Positions 39,174 through 45,898 of a DNA stretch of 45,898 bases are shown one piece after another. The position numbers and the translations under genes were made by a program. The stretch comes from a virus. Numbering within the stretch: the stretch's first letter is position 1; each line of letters opens with the position of its first letter. Location: the IMG/VR virus record IMGVR_UViG_3300047547_000189, positions 1 through 45,898 of that record, one strand, 5' to 3'. The notes beneath the pieces were generated by a model. The model did no database searches, was not told the DNA's origin, and saw only the letters and a program-made list of their open reading frames with translations.

Positions 39174-41180
39174 TTACTGAGGAAGTTGTGGAACTGTAGC
39201 AGGGGCGGTTTGTGCCTGTGCTTGGGGATTGATAGAGGCAGGATCAAAATTGTATTCTTGTGGTTTTGGTTGAGGTTGAGTAAATGGAATACCTTTTTGA
39301 GCATACAGAGTTACTGCGTTATTCCAGGCCCCCAATGCTTGTTCATACGCAATTTGTTGTGGAGATTTCTCAAAAGGTGCGAAATTAACATTATCTGTCT
39401 TCATGATGTAAGAAAACAGAGGAGCAACATTATACCCTTGAGCTAATGTAGGTGAAGATCCAATTACCTGCATTGCAGTTTTTTGTTGGTCTGCAGATAA
39501 CACTTTATCAGAAGGTAATAATCCGTCTGTTACTTTAAAAGATAAGATAGCATTTCTAAGAACTAAAGGGTCAATCTTAGTAGCTTCCTGGGAGCGAGGA
39601 GAGAATACTTGGCCACCAGTTTGGTATTGTAAGATGTTAAGTTTAATAACTTCTTTTAAAGGAGTGAATACCTGAGATTCATACAGCAGCGCAGTTAATC
39701 TGTCTTGGGTAGTTGCATTGGACATGGTTTGTTCCCATTGCCCATCAGTTTTATTACCCTTAACAAATTGTCCTTGGCGCGCCTGGTTTTGTCCATTAAG
39801 AGTATTTCCTAACTGAACAACTGTATTAATTTCCTGCATGCCAATAGCAGATTGGTCATCTCTATAAGGGAATTGATATACGGCTTCGGTAATATTTTTA
39901 CCAAATGCCGAAGGCCTAACTGGAATCTTAGCAGAAGGATTAGGATTATTAATATGAGCTTCACTAACTCGTGAAGGATCATACAATACTCTATCAGTCA
40001 CAGCTCTTCTTTTTGCAGCTAACACTCCATTCATAATGGAAGAAGCAACTTGCTGGAAAGGTCTAGCATCTGTAGCTAATGATTTAGTTTGGTAACCTAA
40101 TCCATCTTCAGAAGGTTGACCAAAGAACACAGGAATCTTTTCATGTGCATTAGTCATTCTCTCTGCAAAGATAACTACAGAGTGGTTAACAATTATGAGC
40201 TTCCAAACTTGGGGGGTATTAGGAGCCGGAACTCTTAAACCAAACTCAGAGGGTAAGATTCTAACATACTCTGTAGATACCTCATAGAGGCCTTTATACT
40301 TGATATGTGAATTAGTATTAGCTGGAGCCAATCCAACCCATCTATCCCAATCTACAATATCATTTGAATTCTGATCGATTAGTAAATCAGAATTAAGATT
40401 AGGGATATAGTAACCTTCATTTCCAGTACCCGAAGCTCCAATATTTAAAAAAGACGGAGATTCAAAAGCTGGTTGAATATTCTCAATAATCTTAGTATCT
40501 AATTTAGCAATGAGAGATTTAAGGGCAACCTTAGAATATAATTCCGTAGTGCCGCAGAACTCTCCTTTATCTGGAATTTCATAAGGTAAGCATCTAGTGT
40601 CGAAATATGTGTTATACATATTCCATCTCTTTAATCTATTCCCCTGCCAAATTAATTCAACAGGCTTACCTTCCTTACCGCCTTTGTATGAAACATCAGT
40701 CTCAACTGCGGCGGTTACTATTTTATCCCAGGTGCACTCAATTGCAGAGAGGTCGTATTTAAAACCATCATAGAAGAATAATAGGAGTTCTCGCGCCCAG
40801 CCTGTGCGAATTGAATTCTCTTCAATAATTGCCTGCATTTGTTTTGCAGCATCGATATTCGCAGGATCTGCAACAACTCCAAAGATTGGATAGTCAGTTA
40901 AGAAAACTCCAGCTTGGTAGCCAACAGCAGCTCTAACTTGGGGCTTCACTACAGGAATAGTGATGTTTTGAATTCTATCCGAATCGCCCGCCCTATTAGC
41001 TGCTTTAGCTCTTTGATTCTCTTGTGTTTGATCCTGCTCTCTTGCATAGGAGAGATCAATATTTCTCATCTGTTCTCTAAATGAATATTGTTTATTCATC
41101 TGTTCGAGACAGAATTTATGGTGATCAATAAGAGCACCTTGAGAAGTTTTGGATACAAAGAATTGTGTGTTGGCTGCCAT
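39174..41180 (-). CDS. Portal protein, P22/SU10 type
   Basis: The 668-aa protein starts with helices (HHKFCLEQMNKQYSFREQM, RNIDLSYAREQDQTQENQRA) and then IQNITIPVVKPQVRAAVGYQ and YPIFGVVADPANIDAAKQM, the style of large podovirus portals that form the 12-fold packaging vertex. The C-terminus has Gln/Pro/Ala-rich low complexity (PQPKPQEYNFDPASINPQAQAQTAPA, partly), possibly the barrel end or a disordered tail. Position between terminase and scaffold confirms it. Confidence 0.87.
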   Translation of the reverse strand: MAANTQFFVSKTSQGALIDHHKFCLEQMNKQYSFREQMRNIDLSYAREQDQTQENQRAKAANRAGDSDRIQNITIPVVKPQVRAAVGYQAGVFLTDYPIFGVVADPANIDAAKQMQAIIEENSIRTGWARELLLFFYDGFKYDLSAIECTWDKIVTAAVETDVSYKGGKEGKPVELIWQGNRLKRWNMYNTYFDTRCLPYEIPDKGEFCGTTELYSKVALKSLIAKLDTKIIENIQPAFESPSFLNIGASGTGNEGYYIPNLNSDLLIDQNSNDIVDWDRWVGLAPANTNSHIKYKGLYEVSTEYVRILPSEFGLRVPAPNTPQVWKLIIVNHSVVIFAERMTNAHEKIPVFFGQPSEDGLGYQTKSLATDARPFQQVASSIMNGVLAAKRRAVTDRVLYDPSRVSEAHINNPNPSAKIPVRPSAFGKNITEAVYQFPYRDDQSAIGMQEINTVVQLGNTLNGQNQARQGQFVKGNKTDGQWEQTMSNATTQDRLTALLYESQVFTPLKEVIKLNILQYQTGGQVFSPRSQEATKIDPLVLRNAILSFKVTDGLLPSDKVLSADQQKTAMQVIGSSPTLAQGYNVAPLFSYIMKTDNVNFAPFEKSPQQIAYEQALGAWNNAVTLYAQKGIPFTQPQPKPQEYNFDPASINPQAQAQTAPATVPQLPQ

Positions 41181-41191
41181 GGTTTGATCTC

Positions 41192-42160
41192 TTACTTGGT
41201 GTCGAAAGATTGAGGGGATTGGTTTTGTTTGAGGAGCTTATGAACTACAGTATTTATTTGTTCATAGTTCATATCTTTGGTTAGCTGAGTAAATCTGGCC
41301 TCTTGTTCTCCGCCTAAATTAAGATAAGAAGTTTGGGCCTCTTTAATCTTAGTATTCGCAGCCTTTTTAAATCTTTCCGCTGCATCTCTTACTGAGGGAT
41401 CACTAGAAGCTTCACCTTTAGTAATGGATTTTTGAAGGAGTTTAGGAGCGAAATCTAAGAATTGTTGTATGTTTCCCCCTCTTTGAAATCCTTCAATACC
41501 CTGTACAGCGTGCTGAACTTCATGAAGAATAACATCTCTTAGAGCTTCGTTATTTGGCCCAGAAGCTGTTATTTCTCTAGCTCCGTAACTTCCTTTAGAA
41601 GAGTTATCTACAGAAACATTCATCTTAACATGTTTCAGTTCTGGGTAAATCTTATAGAGAACTGGATGATCTAGGACATCTGAGAGTTTCTTACCTGTAA
41701 TATCTTTAAGCTGTGCGGATTTATCAGATATAACAGCCTTTAATCCTTCATATGCCTTATCTTGATATACTCCTGTACTGTTAAATACAGAAGACATATG
41801 CATATTATCTGCTATTAATTCTTCTGCAGAGCTGGTTAGTTTTTCAACTTTGGGGGAAATCTTTCCTAATCTTACAGCTCCTACAATCATAGCCTTTAAG
41901 GCTTTAGCTCCCCCACCTGCAGATACTAAAGTCCCAGCAGTTTCGGTGAGATTCTTATCTTCCACTCCCTCTTTACCAAATACCTTCTCTCTTAAATCAT
42001 TAGTACCTAAAGGGATATCTTTTCCTGTATATCTCGTATAAGCTTTAGAAACTAAAGAGAGTACAGGATTAGTAGAAGTAGCAATATCGGCAGGTAATCC
42101 TGCCATATCTGTCGTGTTACCTTTAATAACCCCTCTAATAAAATCTAGTATTTCCGCCAT
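41192..42160 (-). CDS. Zincin-motif (HExxH) protein, possible virion protease
   Basis: The 322-aa protein contains DVILHEVQHAVQGIEGF with His213-Glu214-x-x-His217, the zinc-metallopeptidase motif; a later Glu (GGEQEARFTQL) could be a third ligand, as in 'HE-x-x-H ... E' gluzincins of large polyvalent phage proteins. The N-terminus (EILDFIRGVIKGNTTDMAGLPADI) and a Gly/Ala segment (TLVSAGGGAKALKAMIVGAV) look like the start of virion-packaged proteins. It sits between terminase and portal. It may be injected with DNA or act in head maturation; activity is unproven. Confidence 0.65.
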   Translation of the reverse strand: MAEILDFIRGVIKGNTTDMAGLPADIATSTNPVLSLVSKAYTRYTGKDIPLGTNDLREKVFGKEGVEDKNLTETAGTLVSAGGGAKALKAMIVGAVRLGKISPKVEKLTSSAEELIADNMHMSSVFNSTGVYQDKAYEGLKAVISDKSAQLKDITGKKLSDVLDHPVLYKIYPELKHVKMNVSVDNSSKGSYGAREITASGPNNEALRDVILHEVQHAVQGIEGFQRGGNIQQFLDFAPKLLQKSITKGEASSDPSVRDAAERFKKAANTKIKEAQTSYLNLGGEQEARFTQLTKDMNYEQINTVVHKLLKQNQSPQSFDTK

Positions 42161-42176
42161 AGTTTATCCTGAAAGA

Positions 42177-43730
42177 TTAAAATGTGTTAGTTTCAGCTTC
42201 AGATAAGAGAGGGATAGAGTAGAATTCTTGAAGCTGGAATGTAAGATTAGTAGCTATATATTCGCCAAATTGCTCAATAACTCGAGGAGCATACGTTAGG
42301 CAGTCTAAGATACCATCCACATTATTATTTTTAATTGGGTTAAAGGAAGTAATTTGGGCGAATACTTGAGCTCTGACCTCTTGTGATAAGATAATCTCTC
42401 CAGATAAGAGAGACTTAAACATATCTAGGATACGAGATATTTTAGCTCTCTGGCCCGAATAAATATCCACACATTGTAGACCAATAATACCTCTTTGTGC
42501 GGTTATGAAATTAAACCAGTAGAGGAGAGAATATTGGTAGGCATTTGATTCTACAGCTATCAGGCGACAGTTATATTTTAAAGCTAGTCTAAGTGCTTCT
42601 GAAATAGTATCACCTGGGGAGAGCCTAGCATCTATAATTTCCTTAGCTACAGGAAGAGAATCATAGAGTTCAAAGTAGGTGATAGTTACAGCATCCGCAT
42701 TTGCTTTATCTGTAGCGGGGTCAATAATAATAAAGTTACCCTGATGTAAAGTTTCTTGCTCAAAAGGATTAGGAGGGATTTTTGAAATATCAATGAACTT
42801 ATTTACAGAGGCGTTTTCATCATTTAAAACTTCTGAGAAGAAAACTTCCGGGTGACCCATTGCTAAGTCATTTTGATATTCTCTAATGAGTTGGGAAATA
42901 GGTTGAAGATCTTCCCATAAAGAGGTACCATCAGCTAAAATTCCGCCCGCAATAAACTTAGTCCAGGTAGGTGTAGCTTTGAGTTTTCTAAGCAGAGAGT
43001 GTTTAGTAGGATACATGTTAGCAATGAAGATAAACAAACATCCTTCAGGGGACTTTGCTTTCATTGCAGTACCTGTCATCCAGGTTTCTAAGTTACCAGA
43101 AACTACTTCAGAATCAGCATCTTCTCTAGTTTGGATATCATCAAAGATCATTACATCAGGGCGCACATTCTCTAAAGTAATACCCCGAATATCAGATTGA
43201 GCACCGGCGCCCATTAGGATAATATTTCTACCCCTAAATCCAAACCTCTTTAAATCTTGCCTATCATTTTCCTTACCTAAAGTCCAATCACCAAATACTT
43301 TCTTTACATTATTCTCATTTAACATACCAATAATATCAGCTATAATATTATTAGCTTTAGTTTGGGTACCACAGATTATGAGAATGAATTGTTTTTTGGT
43401 AAATAGGATGATATAGAGAATAAAGATCTTAATTAACATGGTCTTACCAAAACCTCTGGGTAAACCAATAGCTAATTGAGAGAAATCTCTAGTTTTATGG
43501 ATAAAAGATAAGAGCCATCTCCAGATAGACTGAAAAACAGGAGGGAAAAAATATTTAAAAACTAGAGGCAAAGCTAAAGCAGCTAAGAAATCTAATGAAG
43601 TCCTAGCTGCCTCTTCTACTTCTTGAGTATTAAATGAACCTTCTGTATAAGAAGGAGTATCTAAATTCTCTTCTAGCTTCTTTTCCTCCCCTAAATCCTC
43701 AAATCCTAATTTTTCAGACCAACTAGACAT
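42177..43730 (-). CDS. terL: Terminase large subunit
   Basis: The 517-aa packaging motor ATPase-nuclease has a Walker A variant GLPRGFGKTM (89-98), Walker B VMIFDD (193-198), an apparent coupling motif ANMYPT after it, and the nuclease domain with IIIDPATDKANADA (Asp337), LIAVESN and a C-terminal VDGILDCLTYA. These are the family landmarks. It translocates DNA through the portal and cuts at each headful or cos site. It overlaps nothing and is followed by the zincin gene 16 nt on. No intein or truncation is seen. Confidence 0.92.
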   Translation of the reverse strand: MSSWSEKLGFEDLGEEKKLEENLDTPSYTEGSFNTQEVEEAARTSLDFLAALALPLVFKYFFPPVFQSIWRWLLSFIHKTRDFSQLAIGLPRGFGKTMLIKIFILYIILFTKKQFILIICGTQTKANNIIADIIGMLNENNVKKVFGDWTLGKENDRQDLKRFGFRGRNIILMGAGAQSDIRGITLENVRPDVMIFDDIQTREDADSEVVSGNLETWMTGTAMKAKSPEGCLFIFIANMYPTKHSLLRKLKATPTWTKFIAGGILADGTSLWEDLQPISQLIREYQNDLAMGHPEVFFSEVLNDENASVNKFIDISKIPPNPFEQETLHQGNFIIIDPATDKANADAVTITYFELYDSLPVAKEIIDARLSPGDTISEALRLALKYNCRLIAVESNAYQYSLLYWFNFITAQRGIIGLQCVDIYSGQRAKISRILDMFKSLLSGEIILSQEVRAQVFAQITSFNPIKNNNVDGILDCLTYAPRVIEQFGEYIATNLTFQLQEFYSIPLLSEAETNTF

Positions 43731-43765
43731 GTTATTTTATCCTAAAATGGGATAGGAGAATGGGA

Positions 43766-43924
43766 TTACTTGTATTTATAAGAGAGAGGTTTCTTAGCAA
43801 GGATTAATTGGATTCTAAGAAGTTGTTCTTTAGCAGCTTCCTTATTTTTTAGGGTAAGGCGCGCCTGAGTATCCAAAACTTGAGAGACTTGGGTTAGTAA
43901 TTTAGGAGTGGGAGGGTGGGACAT
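43766..43924 (-). CDS. 52-aa basic protein between terminase subunits
   Basis: ATG (43922-43924, minus) follows AAAGGAAATCAAA and overlaps the end of the small terminase gene by 23 nt. The product starts MSHPPTPKLLTQVSQV and continues as a basic helix (TLKNKEAAKEQLLRIQLILAKK). The strong SD and overlap make it a credible gene though it is too short for most gene finders. It may assist packaging; this is positional inference. Confidence 0.65.
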   Translation of the reverse strand: MSHPPTPKLLTQVSQVLDTQARLTLKNKEAAKEQLLRIQLILAKKPLSYKYK

Positions 43925-44513
43925 TTTGATTTCCTTTCAAGGAGAGTAAAGATTCAGGAGTGATTGTAGAAATATGAGAGGCAATATTAGTTTGAGCAGT
44001 TAATAACTTATCCATATTACCTGATTGTATGGTAATTAACTCCTGATCACCTGCTTTAATAACTTGGTTAGAAGAATTACGTGTGAATTGTTGAATAATT
44101 TGTACGGGCATGATTAGTGTAGTTACAGTTTGTTGTGAAGTTAACTGTTCAGGGGCCGAAGCTCCTCTTCTTTTTGCAGAGTTAATTACCTGAATAGCCC
44201 GCAAAACTTCCACAGGCTTCATCATGAGAGGGAGAAGATCTTTTAATCTCTTTAAAAGTTTATCCTCTATAGAATCATACTCATTATCTCTTTCATTATG
44301 ACGAGAGAGATTCTTATATCTAAGCTCAAATACTTGAGAAGAGAATTCAGGCTGGGATACGAGTTGGGAAATATAGGATGGAGTTACTCCAATTGCGGCC
44401 GCCACCTGTTCTGGTTTTACACCCTGACCTAAAAGATTTAAAGCTCTCTCTTCAACACCTGTATATTTTTTAGTAGGTTCTTGAGAGATTGAAGGAGTGA
44501 GTGGGGTATCCAT
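43902..44513 (-). CDS. terS: Terminase small subunit
   Basis: The 203-aa protein begins with a Pro/Ser/Thr-rich stretch and then a helix-turn-helix: ALNLLGQGVKPEQVAAAIGVT followed by PSYISQLVSQPEF (about residues 26-58). A central helical region (EDKLLKRLKDLLPLMMKPVEV) is the expected oligomerisation part. It recognises the packaging site and feeds DNA to the large subunit. It is the first gene of the leftward late operon, preceded by a 555-nt non-coding spacer. Only a weak SD is present. Confidence 0.83.
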   Translation of the reverse strand: MDTPLTPSISQEPTKKYTGVEERALNLLGQGVKPEQVAAAIGVTPSYISQLVSQPEFSSQVFELRYKNLSRHNERDNEYDSIEDKLLKRLKDLLPLMMKPVEVLRAIQVINSAKRRGASAPEQLTSQQTVTTLIMPVQIIQQFTRNSSNQVIKAGDQELITIQSGNMDKLLTAQTNIASHISTITPESLLSLKGNQNVPPSHS

Positions 44514-44761
44514 GATAGGTGTAAATCTTTGGGGGAGTGATATGATTATGGGTGGTGGGAGGTTTATTAGAGTGTGGGGATAGGTTAGCTTATAAGAATA
44601 ATAAGATGAGAGAGAATAAAATAGGGTAATAAATTATGGAGAATTTTTTATGGGAAAATTTTTGTGGGGTAGAAGGTAAAAAGTTTAGAAAATTTGGTTT
44701 AGTTCTTTAGGATAGGCCCCAAATAAAAACCCAAAAAAGCCCCATACCCCTACCTCTTATC

Positions 44762-44780
44762 ACGAATGAGAATGATTCGT
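44762..44780. promoter_or_regulatory. Inverted repeat ACGAAT/ATTCGT
   Basis: ACGAAT (44762-44767) and ATTCGT (44775-44780) form a perfect 6-bp inverted repeat with a 7-nt spacer, next to a larger structured element. This size fits a dimer-protein operator or a small hairpin. Role is inferred. Confidence 0.35.
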
Positions 44781-44783
44781 ACT

Positions 44784-44865
44784 AGCCTATAGGATAGGAT
44801 TGTAATATTTACATGAGATTGTAGAATGGTGTGTAGATATTACATGATATAGGCTGTAGCATTCT
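44784..44865. other. Pseudoknot-capable structured element
   Basis: Nested stems AGCCTATA/TATAGGCT (44784-44791/44848-44855) and TGTAATAT/ATATTACA (44801-44808/44837-44844) form one long hairpin. AGAATG in its loop (44823-44828) is complementary to CATTCT (44860-44865) just 3' of the hairpin, which would make an H-type pseudoknot if transcribed rightwards. Two 8-bp perfect stems plus the loop-tail match are hard to explain by chance. It may be a regulatory RNA, a packaging signal or an origin structure. Confidence 0.5.
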
Positions 44866-45068
44866 GGTGGGATAGATAGGTGGGAGCTAAGTGGTTGATT
44901 CATAAGGGTTTTTTCTTTTGTGGGGGTGAGTGATAGTTGGCATGGGACATGCTTATAGTTAGTTGCCACCACGGCCACACCTTAGATTTATAGTGTGACT
45001 AGTAAACTACTAAGTTAATGCTTAGTATTCATAGCCTAGTAATAGGTAACCATAGTAAGGAAATAATC

Positions 45069-45719
45069 ATGTCTCAAGTTTCTAACCGTCACTCTGTTGT
45101 TCCCTTCAAGTCTGGGGAATCTAAGCCCCTGAATAATCAACGTCTCTCTAAGATTGGTTATAAGGGGCGAGGAAATAAGGAGGCTAAGTTTCAGAGTGTT
45201 TGTGTATCTGTTCCCTTTATTTCTGAACCATTGAGTGAGATTCAAGTGGATCGTTTGATGCCGCATATTCGGAATATTCTTGAAACTGCGCAGGATGGTA
45301 TTATTCGCTCTCTCTATGAATCTAGTGGGGGTAATCTTAAGAGTGTGAGTGATGAGGAGATTTCCTTTGATTCTATTATGGGATATCTTGATGCAGAATC
45401 TACAGGAGGAAGGTTGACTAAGGAATATCTGAATAGTTGGTTTGATTCCCAGATTAAGGATAATCTCACTGTTGTTATTGCAGAGAAACTTGGAACAGAG
45501 GATGTTGATTCGCCATCTGTTATTAATGCAGTGAAGGTTTATAAGGAACTGATCTCTAGTTTGAGTGGTGGCGCAACTATTCTTCAGAAGAAACAGATTG
45601 AGGGAGTTAGGAAAGCTATGGAAATTGGTTGTGTGGATGATGATACCTCTAAGAAACTCTCTAAAAGGTTGGATAATATGGAGAAGCCTATTAAGATTGA
45701 GGATATGCTTGAACTCTGA
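45069..45719 (+). CDS. 216-aa protein, paralogue of 8820-9479
   Basis: ATG at 45069 follows TAAGGAAATAATC; an in-frame ATG at 45018 has no SD. The C-terminal half has LNSWFDSQIKDNLTVVI, then SPSVINAVKVYKELIS and a final charged helical part (LSKRLDNMEKPIKIEDML). The order W-F/N-E, then SP-x-x-V-x-NA-x-x-V-Y, then K-rich helices matches the abundant protein at 8820-9479. The N-terminal 45 residues are basic with Gly (RLSKIGYKGRGNKEAKF) and could bind nucleic acid. Codon use is intermediate (CGT and AGG for Arg). It is the only rightward gene at this end; if the genome circularises or is permuted it would join the early block. Confidence 0.7.
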   Translation: MSQVSNRHSVVPFKSGESKPLNNQRLSKIGYKGRGNKEAKFQSVCVSVPFISEPLSEIQVDRLMPHIRNILETAQDGIIRSLYESSGGNLKSVSDEEISFDSIMGYLDAESTGGRLTKEYLNSWFDSQIKDNLTVVIAEKLGTEDVDSPSVINAVKVYKELISSLSGGATILQKKQIEGVRKAMEIGCVDDDTSKKLSKRLDNMEKPIKIEDMLEL

Positions 45720-45898
45720 GATACTCATGATTCCCTAGTAATATCCTATTTAGAGTGTATTCTAGTAATCCTATAGTATAGGTGAATAGAGTGCACTTTA
45801 TAATAGAAATATCTCTAATATCTTAGTAGTAGAGGTCACGGTCTTACAGGCATTCTGCCCGTTGGACTGTTAGACTGTAGCCACCCGCCCCCTACCCT
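45720..45898. other. Right-end non-coding region with GC-rich terminus
   Basis: No gene is seen. Two CTAGTAA copies (45735-45741, 45762-45768) lie near the start. The last about 60 nt are GC-rich, like the first 60 nt of the window and the P2 island. GACTGTAGCCACCC (45873-45886) is, apart from one extra base, the reverse complement of GGGTGCTACAGTC at 29-41, so the two window ends carry an imperfect inverted repeat. Confidence 0.5.

Larger units (their letters stand above)
44514..45068. other. Non-coding divergent spacer between late and right-end gene
   Basis: This 555-nt stretch holds no credible gene. It must contain the late leftward promoter and probably the packaging signal, since the small terminase gene adjoins it, but no consensus -35/-10 pair is evident on the minus strand. 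The segment 44514-44700 is purine-rich on the plus strand with several GGG runs. Structured elements are seen at 44762-44780 and 44784-44865. Confidence 0.6.

Noticed and set aside
44520-44590. G-quadruplex from several GGG runs
   Set aside because: The loops between runs are up to about 16 nt, too long for a convincing stable quadruplex.
44787-44978. 63-codon minus-strand ORF in the divergent spacer
   Set aside because: No SD, GTG-like start in low-complexity context, and it overlaps the symmetric structured element.
45036-45728. Long minus-strand ORF (230 codons) opposite the right-end gene
   Set aside because: It is the antisense of a gene with a good SD, host-like codons and a paralogue; its composition (Ile/Leu/Asn/His-rich) is that of a mirror frame.

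Overview
The window reads as an essentially complete genome of a lytic, short-tailed (podovirus-like) double-stranded DNA phage of about 45.9 kb. It is AT-rich and densely packed. It encodes terminase, portal, scaffold, an SU10/DUF5309-type major capsid protein, adaptor, nozzle-like and very large internal virion proteins, but no tape measure or sheath. No integrase, CI-like repressor, phage RNA polymerase or host chromosomal gene is visible, so transcription probably depends on the host enzyme. The three phage tRNAs (CAT anticodon, probably Ile2 for AUA; Arg-TCT for AGA; Leu-TAA for UUA) suggest a GC-richer proteobacterial host in which those codons are rare. The host itself is inferred, not read.

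Layout. Positions 1-21301 are transcribed rightwards. A strong sigma70-like promoter at the extreme left feeds a run of small accessory genes (0.1-6.5 kb), many starting from a shared leader 'AGGA(GA)TTCTA-ATG'. Next come a RecD/Dda-like helicase, a GC-rich island with a second promoter (8.71 kb), a host-codon-adapted gene (8820-9479) and a 411-nt non-coding segment that folds on paper into an elaborate branched RNA. The replication/recombination block follows: Cas4-like Fe-S exonuclease, Sak4 RecA-like recombinase, dNMP kinase, SSB-like protein, two tRNAs, family-A DNA polymerase, DUF3987-type helicase, MazG, a helix-turn-helix protein and a DHH phosphoesterase. A strong bidirectional terminator at 21.32 kb separates this block from the convergent late genes.

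Positions 21365-44513 are transcribed leftwards. In transcription order they are terminase small subunit, a 52-aa ORF, terminase large subunit, a zincin-motif protein, portal, scaffold, decoration protein, major capsid, head completion, adaptor, a lectin-like protein, nozzle, a tail-tip protein, endolysin, an XhlA-like membrane protein, three internal/ejection proteins (one of 1571 aa), a holin, and a group of small fibre-like proteins. One of the last group is interrupted by an in-frame TAA. Positions 45069-45719 hold a single rightward gene that appears to be a diverged paralogue of 8820-9479.

Most notable items: (1) the multi-branched putative RNA at 9494-9771 and the adjoining element with an 18-bp closing stem at 9792-9882; (2) the in-frame ochre codon in the gene at 21691-22149; (3) a pseudoknot-capable element at 44784-44865 in the divergent late/early spacer; (4) hairpins with TAAT loops that overlap Shine-Dalgarno sites; (5) two codon-usage classes matched by the tRNA set. 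All functional names come from motif recognition by eye; no database search was run.
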